Part shown: one piece after another, positions 55,801 to 64,000 of the stretch
Position numbering within the stretch: the stretch's first letter is position 1
Layout: the number at the start of each line of letters is the position of its first letter
Source of the DNA: Siderastrea siderea
Lineage: Eukaryota; Cnidaria; Anthozoa; Scleractinia; Rhizangiidae
NCBI GenBank assembly: GCA_964030785.1
Contig: OZ034968.1
Span: 42,447,186 to 42,511,185 of the forward strand
Direction: 5' to 3'
Length of the DNA stretch: 64,000 bases
The notes under the pieces: generated by a model
Told to the model about the DNA's origin: nothing
Seen by the model: the letters and a program-made list of their open reading frames with translations, nothing else
The model's database searches: none
Made by a program: the position numbers and the translations under genes

Positions 55801-58800
55801 GCGTTACGTTTATACTACTGATAACTCTATCAAAATTTTAGTGAAAAGTTTTCATCCCCACATATGAAAATTGTGATATGGAAAGGAAATTGTCCAAATT
55901 TAGCTAAAATGTGACTGAAACGTTTTGAGGGCTTCTTTGAATTGATGGCAAAGTTTCCCAATTCTAGTTTACGGACTCAGTCGGCAGTCAAGATGTCGGG
56001 CATTTAGCGTCCTAAGCCACTGAAAATTTCATTACTTTACCGAGTTGACTGAGCTATTCAGATTCCTAAGCTATCACTCAAAGAGCCTTTTTTTCTTAAT
56101 TAACTGACAGAAAAAATGTTGGCTGTTTTCTAATCTATCAATTATACCTCATTCATACCCTCTGGTATGTAAATCCTGAATAGTTACTCCTTCACATGAC
56201 GACGAAAATTGCCGATTAAAAAAAAAGTCTTACAGATATTAAGGTAAGCGTCTCGGAAAACATGGTGAAGGTTCGTTCTAACGTCTTAAAATGTTCATGA
56301 ACAGGAACAAAAGAGACAATGCTACTTCAAAAACACCTGCTTGATTAGCGATTCTAATTATGTTTAATTTTGGAGACACGTCTTTTATCTTCGTTTGCTA
56401 AATACGAAGGTGCAGGTGGGATGAAAAGTGGCTCATTTCCAACCACAAAATTTGCAAACACTTAGAGCTTCACGTAAACAAGTTTTCTCAGTCGAGGAAT
56501 CAATCATCTTGCTATTATAGACCCACTATTCTATGTCCAAGAGCAATCGAAAAAAGAGCAAAGCCATGGTTTTTGTGGAAGTGTTTGTCACGGCAACAGT
56601 TGCAGTGGTTTTGGCTGTGGAAGCTTACATCCTACGAAAAATTTGCAACGGGGAGCAAGTGCCGTACATGAATCATGGACCATTGTTTATTTCAAGAGGG
56701 GAGGCTTTGGCGCTGATGAGCTCAACAAAATAAAGAACGAAATAATATTATTCAAATGGAGTTGATGTAAAACAAACTGACTTTGTGAACAAGTCGTTCC
56801 TATACGAACTTTGAGCTTCATTTAGAAGACGGTGAATTTACTCATTATTTATCTTTGCTTTCTAATGTTGACAGTGAAGGGCTTAAAAGTACATCGTACT
56901 ATACCGTACGTAGCTTTACGAGAAGCACAATTATTTATATTGTATTAAGTAAGCAAGTTAATGTTGTGCATTTGCTTTAAAATTTTTAACACAATTGGTG
57001 GTGATTACTGTAAATCTGAAACCAGTGCTAGATGCTTTCAACTCTGTATTTGCGGACCTTGAGGACTGGAAGATGGAAGATGAAATATGGAAGGTGGAAT
57101 ATGGAAGATGGAATAGTAAACTGTGCAATGCTAGTTTACTCACTGACTGGTGTCGTTATTGCCACACAAAATTTAAAGCAAGTTAGATACCGTCAGCTAA
57201 TCAGCGCATGATCAACTTTGCAGCAGTTTTTTTTGACACTATGAAAATACCTATAAAGTACTTTTTCCTGGCCTCAGTTTTTAATGTGTTCCATCTTGAC
57301 GATCGATCGACCGTGTTCGCGGCTTCACTTGCGTTTGGTTGAGAACCCTTGAAAACTCTCTTTGAGGTCTCAAACTCAAAATATTAATTTTCCATAAAGA
57401 TTGCCACACATTCCTTTTGAGTGTCCAGAATTTCATGGCTTATTTGCACGCTTCAATATAAAATACGTGGTGCAGGTATTATTGTTATGAGGAATTAGAA
57501 ATCGATAGCTCTCCTGTGTAAGGAGTTAACTAAAAATAAACCAACTTTGTGTGGTTAAATTGCACATTTGCGGTTCATTTAAATCACCTTTTCCTGGATT
57601 ATGTCCAAATTTTACACTGTACAGCTTAGAAGTGTAATATGGTACAGGTGTCCGTAAAACGTAACGAGTGTGTAAACCTGACGATATGATAGTTCTCATT
57701 GATATTGTCAAGTGAAATAAGGTAACCAGGGCATTATGGTAGTGCTTGAGTGTCTTGCGTTTGGATCCATTGCCGTGGTCATTGTTGGCGAAATCTACCT
57801 TTTGAAGAAATTATTCACAGACAACAATTTCCCATATACACATGTTAACAATTCGGCTGCAGCGATCAAAGGCGACTTCAACTAAGGAATGAAGCGACGA
57901 ACAGTTTTTGTGTCATAACTATATTCCTTACCAACAAAAGCTGATTGGCAAAAACTTTACTTCAACTGGATCCCGGAGGCAATGACTTCGTTGTACGAGT
58001 ATGCATTTCTCCAATGTTGGTTCATCATAATTGTAGGTCTAGTGCACACCGAACTGTCAAGTATTTTTACGAACATCAGAGACGAGTTTGTGGCAAGGAG
58101 CTTCGAAGTGAATTGAACGTATGATATTGAAGGACTCTGTTCGATTGTAACAGAAATATTTAATACACACTGCTTTAATATACACTGAGGTACTTTTGGC
58201 CGCATATGAAGATGAGGAAATTGAGTGTTTAACCGAAAATGCACACAAAATGAACTAAAGTATCCTTGTATCATTTTGCAAACGGCTTTGGTGTAAGTGG
58301 CAACTTTGTGTTTAATTCGTTTTCACGTTTTTATGATCGCGTATAGCGGTATGCTATCACATAAATTTACGTCACTAAGCTTTACACGTTTACGTGAAAA
58401 AAAGTAACCTAGACACAATTGTTCTGTTTGAAAATAAACGTCAGCTAAAAAAGCAGTATTTCTTTTTAAAAAAATTCACTGAAGGTGATATTTTTTATTC
58501 CTTACTTACCAGATATAAGGTTTTCCACAAAGTACCCCAAATCCTAAATATATATCCCTTAAAGGAAAACATACAAACCGGTAGTGTGATTCAGGAAGAT
58601 GAGATTGCAGAATAAGGTCGGTCACCGAATAAAAATTGAGAGCTTTAAAGTATGGCAGATCACCCGTATTTTTTTGTATATGAAAAAGGGGGGTTCTTTT
58701 GAGTAACGCATTAATCCACTGGTATTTTTTGGCATTTAGTTTTGGCTCATACGTATTTTCTTGGGATTAGATTCTGCTTTATTTACATCTCGCGGTCACT

Positions 58801-61800
58801 TTTAAATCCAGAGTTCTCAAGATCCTCCGTCTCTTCTAATTAAGCTTATAAAACAACAAGAACTTTAAGAAGTCGCATAGCGTCAAAGATTCTGGAATTC
58901 TGGAATTACGATTAAGTAAATTTTTGTGGGATGTATTTTTTGCGGTCTGAACTTCCCACGGGACTTTCTTCAATTATAGCTCTTAAACGCCCTAGGTGCA
59001 TTCACCCTCATCCCTGCCTGCCCTGAAGCTGTAGTGATTAGCCACAAAAAGTAATGGATTCAACAATCTTGCAGTTTGTTTTGTTTTTCACTTAGCTTCG
59101 TGGGTTTTACTTTGGATTCTGCAGATCTCCTCTCTCCACAAAACCCCGACGTTCGAACCGATTGGTGATAGCCTTGTCAAACAAAGTCGATTGTTTATTT
59201 TTTTTAATTAAGCATGTCTTTCCGATTTAGGTCGATTTAGTGACATTAGTGATATAAAGGTAAACAAAACTAGCCTTCGTGGCAGGCACGTACTTTGCGC
59301 ACGTGAATCATCCTTCCAGACCAAATAAAGTTAGATTTTGATGTTACGAACCATTCCGTCTTGGTCACGTTTAAATATATGCAACGGTATTAATCAGTAG
59401 CGACTTAAAAAATAGTGCTGAAATTAAATACTCCAAGTAACAACTGCAGTATTGATAAACACTTCCGCGTTTTACTTAACTTGCCGAAAAGCTATGATGA
59501 CACAGAAATATTTTTCTGTTTTTGATTCGTTTATTTTGTTAAAAAAAACACACGAAAGATTAATTTCTAGCAGTTCTGCGGGAGTAGGTTGCGACTATAG
59601 ATCCCATTTTCTGTTGCCTAGTTCTTCCTGTCCCCATAACAGATATTTATTGGTTTGCCATCCCCATTTACCTACTCGTTTTACTGACTGTAAAACGGAA
59701 ACGCTTTGATAAAATTCGCCATACTTGATCGATTTTGTTTTTTAAACTGAGGTCACACAAAGGTTCTTCCAGTTACGTTTTTACAAACTGCCATATAAGT
59801 CTAGTGAAGTTTATTTCAAGCAGCTTTAACTATGAAAATTGTACAATGTCAAACGACTCAAGTTCAATCGGAGGAGTTAAAGATATTGGCCTGACTAGAA
59901 AGACTTGAACCAAATAAAGGCCACTGCCTTGAGAAACTTGCATTCAAAAATGTAAATGTCACGGATTGCTCACCTCGTAAGCCGCTGTCCTCATGAACTG
60001 TTTCGCAGGCGCCCTCCATATGGCCGGTACAGTCAGAACCCATTGAATATCTCCTTCCAGTATCTTCGTTGCTGATTGGTCGGACAGTTCCTCCAGCACG
60101 TGATCTTTAAAGAATTTCAACGCGTGCGCAAAGATGGTCACAGCTTTCACTGACTTTCCGTTGGTGGCTTTTATTTCTACATCTCTGTGAAGATCCTGTT
60201 AAGAAAAGATATTGAACAACCATTGAGAATGAAATGAAATTATTTCACACAGAAATGTATTTAGCGACTCGAAAGAGTGATGAGCTTTACAGCAATCTAT
60301 GATGAGACTTAAACGAGAAAAAGTGGAAGCTTTATTTAGTTTTAAATACCTTAATTTTTTGCAAGGTTTAATTTGGTAATTATTTTAAACTCTTGTAAAA
60401 TTTATAGTTTGTCTTATTCGTTAACAGCGAGAAGTCAAACTTTTCTTATGTATATATTTTGCAACTATTATCTAGATGATTGTTGCTTTATAAGAAGCAT
60501 TTATCTGTAACCAGCGAAAAGAGAAAAAGACTAACTACGTCCTTTTGAATTTAATATTCGTCTACCGTTTCGTTAATCTGATTTCGTCTCTTTTCTACAT
60601 CCTGATAAAGGCAATGTTATGTAGAAAAGTCGCTTATTTTGAGTACCATTATTAGTGTTTCCTAAACCGAGAATAATTACGTACCAATATAACTTTTCAA
60701 TTGTTATCTTACCCAGTCACTTCTCATAAATATTTCACAATATCAAGTGCCTCAAATTGTAAACATTTTATACAGTCTCAATCAGTGCTCTGTAGCGGTT
60801 TAATGCAAATTGACGAGGCTGTTAGCGGTTACACGCAGTTTAGAAGACGAAGTTTGCCTTTGAACTTATGAAACACTCAGAATGACATTAAACTTCACAA
60901 AGAGTTTTAAACATCTTGCAGACCACCGCCAAAGCAACAGTTAATAATTGAAATGTCATTACCACTCTGCAAAACTCGTGTTTATTATTTTAAACGACGT
61001 GTTAGACTTAATTTGATAAAGTGTCCTTCACGATTCACTAGCTCGTAACTTTTGGAAACAATTAAACACGATCACTCTATAATTCGAGATCAAAGGCTTC
61101 TATTAGTAGTTTTCCGCGACTGCAAGTTCTGGTAAATTAATTTAGTGGTCAAAATTGAAAAGTTATCGGCTCTCTCTTCATCTTTATTATCACGTGTTAA
61201 ATCCAAGAAAAGAAGGAAATACGTAAATCGTGATCAGATGAGGACATTATATTAACTAAACAGCGATCATGAAATGGTTGCAAAGAAATTAGAATTTTAG
61301 TAACAAAATAAAACTTTTCTGAAACTTTAACTCACTGAAGTACAAAATAAACAGGTCTTTTATTAAACAAAGTTTAGGAAAGAAGGTAAACATAGCTGTC
61401 AAAGCGTTACCTTGTTTGAATGCAAAGACATTTTAAACTTCTCAAAATACATCCATTTCTTGGCGTCTTCTGGTTCGAGGTCGTGGTAAAAGTCTCGCGC
61501 GCCGAACCCAAACGAGTGGAAGCTTCCATCTGGTTTTAACAGCAAAGTTGTTGGAGTTTTCTGATTAGTAACTCCCGGATCGCCACCTTCCCATCTCCTC
61601 ATCATGTGCACGCTTTGGGGATCACGAGTGAAGGCGAAAGCATAGCCACTGAATGTTGTTCCAAAGTCTATGGCTACCACAACAAAGTAGTTGTGTTGAG
61701 GAATCTGGGCATCATTGACTGGAAGACCGGAGTCGATCGAGGCTGGAAGCGAGTCGGAGTCGTCTAACGAAGGCGATCGGGATGTATGCTCGGACATTTG

Positions 61801-62502
61801 CCCGTTTTGCGATGACGTTGAAGCTGTACTCGAACCTGTGTGTACGTTTTGATTCATCTGACGAGAGACTGAGTTTCCGTTCGAGTTTGATATTATGCCC
61901 TCTTCGCTTGATTTGTTCAAATTTTTAGTTTTATCTTCAGTCGGTTTTGAAGCTCTTGAACTTGGCCTTTCTTCAGAGGGAACAAAATTATTCAAATTTC
62001 CTCCCTCAGTCGGTGGCGGAGTTTTCAAGTCATCCGCGTTCAAGGAAGTATGATTCATGGAGGCATTTCCTTCTGACATTTCTTTTTCGTCTGTCGCAAA
62101 ACAAATTTCATCGTCCGAATCCATGTCTTCAAAGTCCTTAATCAAGCTATCCGCTAGTTGCTCCAGTGATGTCGAACACACGCTGGGTGAATCAGAAAAT
62201 CGCTGCGGAGAGCCAATCGTACACTGTTCTAACAAAGCGCGCTCCTCCTCCGTTAGTGGGAAATCAAATGGAGTCTCCCACTCCGTGTTCCCGTCGACGT
62301 AGATGGACGGCAGAGGCAAGCTCGAGTTGTCAAATTCTCCGCCGCTATCTAGCATTCCCAACTCTTCTTTGATTTTCCGAAGTTCAAAATCGCTTAGTGA
62401 CGGTGTTATTTCGCTGTTATTGTTTTCAAATTTAGGTTCGTCGAGGTTCACCAGTTCGTCTTTGAGGTCACCCACGGTGTTAATTTGCTCGTTGCTTTCC
62501 AT
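46888..62502 (-). CDS. HSPA12-like Hsp70-family ATPase, four exons
   Basis: A divergent Hsp70 relative of the HSPA12A/B group. Exons 61,411-62,502, 59,974-60,195, 48,838-49,012 and 46,888-47,996 join in phase (0, 0, 1) to 865 aa. Visible nucleotide-binding motifs are phosphate-1 [11 protein letters not shown] (from about residue 277), phosphate-2 [11 protein letters not shown] (503-513) and adenosine loop L-V-G-G-F-A-E-S (about 670). [11 protein letters not shown] and W-V-L-T-V-P-A-I-W are group hallmarks. There is no classical Hsp70 substrate-binding domain or EEVD tail, as is normal for HSPA12. The first about 270 residues are an acidic, serine-rich, probably disordered extension, making it about 190 aa longer than human HSPA12A (about 675 aa). 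Intron 2 (10.96 kb) holds five small ORFs on the other strand. No signal peptide was seen. Confidence 0.93.
49013..50337. other. HSPA12-like intron 2, right of exon 3
   Basis: AT-rich intronic sequence without recognised repeats or additional family members of the nested micropeptides. Two AT-rich stretches near 49,440-49,520 and 49,680-49,755 are weakly similar to each other (CAACT...GAAAG...TTGAATG...ACTT). Confidence 0.4.
50338..50472 (+). CDS. micropeptide ORF A, 44-aa single-pass membrane protein (divergent member)
   Basis: Residues 2-24 are a strongly hydrophobic helix. It is followed by a Cys pair and a basic tail ([10 protein letters not shown]) ending in N-S-Y-I-K. Layout, length and position match the four better-conserved micropeptides to the right, but the core motif is altered: L-Y-F-V-G replaces acidic-x-Tyr-x-Leu-basic-basic. 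By the positive-inside rule the tail should be cytosolic. It lies antisense in HSPA12-like intron 2. AATAAA follows near 50,796. Unknown function; it could be a chance ORF. Confidence 0.4.
   Translation: MLSVAILVTVLLVAGVTLFHLYFVGSLCCGLRERHKYRMNSYIK
50878..51659. mobile_element. G-run MITE, copy 2 (inverted)
   Basis: Same family as 34,826-35,520 but in opposite orientation and more diverged (for example AGGGACTGTTCA at the left end). It lies between micropeptide ORFs A and B. Confidence 0.75.
51660..52581. other. spacer upstream of micropeptide ORF B
   Basis: No gene. A good splice-acceptor-like site (AATTTTCTTGCAG, ending 52,536) lies 45 bases before ORF B and may join a non-coding 5' exon. 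No element termini were recognised. Confidence 0.4.
52582..52833 (+). CDS. micropeptide ORF B, 83 aa (52 aa from internal start)
   Basis: The family core starts at an internal ATG-GTG (52,675; residue 32) in strong context (GAGATGG). It has a hydrophobic helix of about 19 residues, then D-I-Y-L-L-K-R-C-F and an acidic, proline-containing tail. If translation begins at the upstream ATG (52,582), the protein gains a 31-residue acidic N-terminal segment. AATAAA is at 53,039-53,044. It aligns without gaps with ORFs C, D and E. Antisense to HSPA12-like intron 2. No known family recognised. Confidence 0.65.
   Translation: MQSSFSTWDVHGIVLPLIAHESNEEAFEITEMVITAVFLGVIVAGLSILDIYLLKRCFEQQREEEDAEAPAFPLTVPHYVFAR
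53039..53044 (+). terminator. poly(A) signal after ORF B
   Basis: AATAAA lies about 205 bases downstream of the ORF B stop, consistent with a short mRNA. Confidence 0.45.
53045..53467. other. spacer, no gene called
   Basis: A 68-codon ORF at 53,128-53,334 has no conserved motif and does not resemble the micropeptide family. Confidence 0.4.
53468..54160. mobile_element. G-run MITE, copy 3
   Basis: Very similar to 34,826-35,520 in the same orientation, with termini AGGGACCGTTCATTTTTTAT. It lies between micropeptide ORFs B and C. The longer ORF here is element sequence. Confidence 0.8.
54564..54716 (+). CDS. micropeptide ORF C, 50-aa single-pass membrane protein
   Basis: The start codon is in strong context (CAACATGG). 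Residues 2-18 form a hydrophobic helix, followed by D-V-Y-M-L-K-K-L-C and a polar tail with H-V-N-S. It aligns gaplessly with ORFs B, D and E over the first 30 residues, while the DNA is only about half identical with many synonymous changes. That pattern suggests selection on protein. The basic pair after the helix predicts outside N-terminus and cytosolic C-terminus. AATAAA is at 55,066-55,071. Function unknown. Confidence 0.7.
   Translation: MVVVELVVVGTFTALTLLDVYMLKKLCEGKAYRVHVNSKYHLAGDGSYLL
54717..56532. other. spacer between ORFs C and D
   Basis: AT-rich, with no further family member, no named repeat and no ORF with recognisable features. AATAAA at 55,066-55,071 probably ends the ORF C transcript. 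An acceptor-like CTTGCTATTATAG ends 13 bases before ORF D. Confidence 0.45.
56533..56733 (+). CDS. micropeptide ORF D, 66 aa (55 aa from internal start)
   Basis: The family core begins at residue 12 (ATG at 56,566, in strong context GCCATGG): V-F-V-E-V, helix, then [12 protein letters not shown] and V-P-Y. The upstream ATG (weak context) would add an 11-residue, highly basic leader ([11 protein letters not shown]). From the internal start the length (55 aa) matches ORFs B, C and E. An AATAAA overlaps the stop codon. Antisense to HSPA12-like intron 2. Confidence 0.68.
   Translation: MSKSNRKKSKAMVFVEVFVTATVAVVLAVEAYILRKICNGEQVPYMNHGPLFISRGEALALMSSTK
57062..57112. repeat. GGAAGATGGAATAT simple repeat
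   Basis: A short imperfect tandem of about 13-bp units in the spacer between ORFs D and E. Confidence 0.55.
57736..57885 (+). CDS. micropeptide ORF E, 49-aa single-pass membrane protein
   Basis: The start is in strong context (A at -3, G at +4). It runs M-V-V-L-E, hydrophobic helix to about residue 18, then E-I-Y-L-L-K-K-L-F and a tail with P-Y-T-H-V-N-N-S and K-G-D. It shares the H-V-N and [K/A]-G-D tail words with ORF C and the P-Y word with ORF D. It is the last recognised member on the right; a possible poly(A) signal (AATAAA) is near 58,432. Antisense to HSPA12-like intron 2. Function unknown. Confidence 0.7.
   Translation: MVVLECLAFGSIAVVIVGEIYLLKKLFTDNNFPYTHVNNSAAAIKGDFN
57886..59973. 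other. HSPA12-like intron 2, left of exon 2
   Basis: No further micropeptide member was found. Small ORFs at 58,394-58,615 and 59,452-59,709 lack a hydrophobic helix and are not called. Confidence 0.4.
60196..61410. other. HSPA12-like intron 1
   Basis: AT-rich intron with clear GT-AG ends; no nested ORF or element termini were recognised. Confidence 0.5.
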
Positions 62503-63486
62503 GATTGCTTGGTGTGATCTTTAAACTCTGCTGTCGATTGGAGATAAAAATATTACTATAACTTAACTTCCCACACTGAAAATTTGAGTGATCTTAATGC
62601 ACATACTTCCGCTGAAGATAATTGACAGGGCAAGCTATTTTGAATGTACAATATCACTTAAGCGGTGAACTAAAAGCATTCTAAAAGAAGAAACTGATTT
62701 GAATAAACTCGCATGGACTTGTTATGCCACAAAGACGCAAACCGATTGGATATGCTTAAGGTTTCATGAAAAAACGCTCAATGATAAAAACACTAAATTT
62801 CAAGTACTCACATTGTCTCGGCCCCTCAAGGAACAGTTATTTCTCACAAGCTGCCTTTGTCATAATTAAAAGCTCCTACTTAAAAAACCACTGAAAATCG
62901 CCATTAGCATTTCACCGCTCAAGAGAAGTGCCGATTTCACGAGTGAATTCCAACTGACCGATGGTGTGTTTCCCATCATTCGTATCAGCTACAAAAGCAT
63001 TTTATTATGCTAATTTACTAAGTAATACAGTTTTTGTTTGAACACGCTTTAGAGCAATAAACAAATTAGGACGATTTCAAAAACGGCGCCAGCCCAGTGT
63101 CTAATTACATGTAATTACTTATACGCTTGAATAACAGTCGATAACAATGAGAGTTGTAAATTCAAAAAGTAATGTACAATAAACGAAATATCATAACTGC
63201 AAAAATAAAGAAAATATGAAAGTGATATACTATTTGAAGAAATACACTGATGAATAGAATTTGAAGCAACTGGAGAAAAGAACAACCAACGAAAAACGAA
63301 GATTGACCAAAAAATAAAAAAGCAAGAACCGTACCAATATTTTGAAATGAAGCAATCTTTTTCTCAGGTATTTCTATGTAATATCTAATAATTTCAGTGC
63401 CAAACTTCGGTTCATCAGTGTTCTAACTTTCGATTCTTTGAATGTGACCTATCTAATGAAAGCTAATAATAATAATAATAATAATG

Positions 63487-63533
<47 letters not shown>

Positions 63534-64000
63534 TAATCTTTAAAGAGGATACTCCCATCACGTTGAGTGGTTTTCAGGGAGGTCCTCTATAATGTGTTCA
63601 GTATCAGTTTTCAAGTTTTGAACAAAGGTTCTCTCGCGGCGAGTGAAAAGGGAATAGAATGAATAACAATTGTGAAACGAAAACAGTTGGTAAGTTGCCC
63701 AGTTCTTGTGCGTTAGACTGAGAACAAATTGTAACATTGTAACATGACGAGGGCAACAAAGACAATACTTCTACGAAGACAATTACCTTGGAAAATGATT
63801 CACGTTTGCGGTAATTTTTTCGAGAATACTTCTTTCGGTTTTGCCGAGTTGTTTGGATAGCAGAACAGGTAGATGATGTAAAACCCTAGTGGTAATTCAA
63901 CAGTTAAACGGCAATTCAACAAAAGACGTGGTAACGTTATTATTCCATCTCGAAGTAAACACCTTTTCCAAACATGTTACAAAGTGACGAATAAACTTCG
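62503..64000. other. HSPA12-like 5' flank
   Basis: Upstream of the start codon; the 5' UTR and promoter must lie here but no core motif stands out. Contains an (AAT)n microsatellite. No gene seen to the window edge. Confidence 0.5.
63464..63533. repeat. (AAT)n microsatellite
   Basis: About 23 AAT units interrupted once by ATG near 63,484. Confidence 0.9.

Noticed and set aside
58394..58615. Additional nested micropeptide gene
   Set aside because: The ORF lacks a hydrophobic helix and the core motif and has no good start codon.

Overview
This is a eukaryotic, AT-rich, intron-rich and very transposon-rich window. Gene content (EVC, TMEM230, an HSPA12-type Hsp70 relative, an intronless TRIM-NHL gene) and many short foldback/MITE-like elements fit a cnidarian, most likely a stony coral. 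No bacterial features, CRISPR arrays or rRNA genes were seen. Exon structures were built by eye from GT/GC-AG splice sites, reading-frame phase and similarity recalled from known families.

Layout. 1-3,560: minisatellite and repeats. 3,561-5,779 (+): intronless TRIM-NHL ubiquitin-ligase-type gene broken by three homopolymer frameshifts. 5,780-8,684: repeats, including copies of EVC-flank and exon sequence. 8,685-39,173 (-): EVC-like ciliary protein, 28 coding exons that join in phase to 897 aa. Intron 19 carries a 9.76-kb CACTA/EnSpm-like element (15,112-24,874) with perfect 24-bp inverted ends, subterminal satellites, element-gene remnants, a 1.28-kb-arm palindrome and further nested MITEs. 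39,174-39,708: short head-to-head promoter region. 39,709-42,970 (+): TMEM230, three exons, with a tandem partial copy of its last exon. 43,217-46,738: SINE and palindromic elements. 46,888-62,502 (-): HSPA12-like gene, four exons, 865 aa, with a long acidic/serine-rich N-terminal extension. 62,503-64,000: its 5' flank and a microsatellite.

The most unusual feature is inside the 10.96-kb intron 2 of the HSPA12-like gene. On the opposite (+) strand lie five small ORFs (50,338; 52,582; 54,564; 56,533; 57,736), roughly 1.2-2.2 kb apart. Four encode about 50-aa single-pass membrane proteins that align without gaps: ATG-GT start, about 19 hydrophobic residues, then an acidic residue, Tyr, hydrophobic residue, Leu and two basic residues, then a short polar tail. 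The fifth is a divergent relative. This looks like a tandemly duplicated, undescribed family of membrane micropeptides nested antisense in a chaperone gene.

How the genes relate: EVC (cilium base, Hedgehog signalling) and TMEM230 (endomembrane vesicles) share a 535-bp divergent intergenic region and may share a promoter. The micropeptide array and the HSPA12-like gene overlap on opposite strands, so antisense interference is possible, but no functional link is shown by sequence alone.
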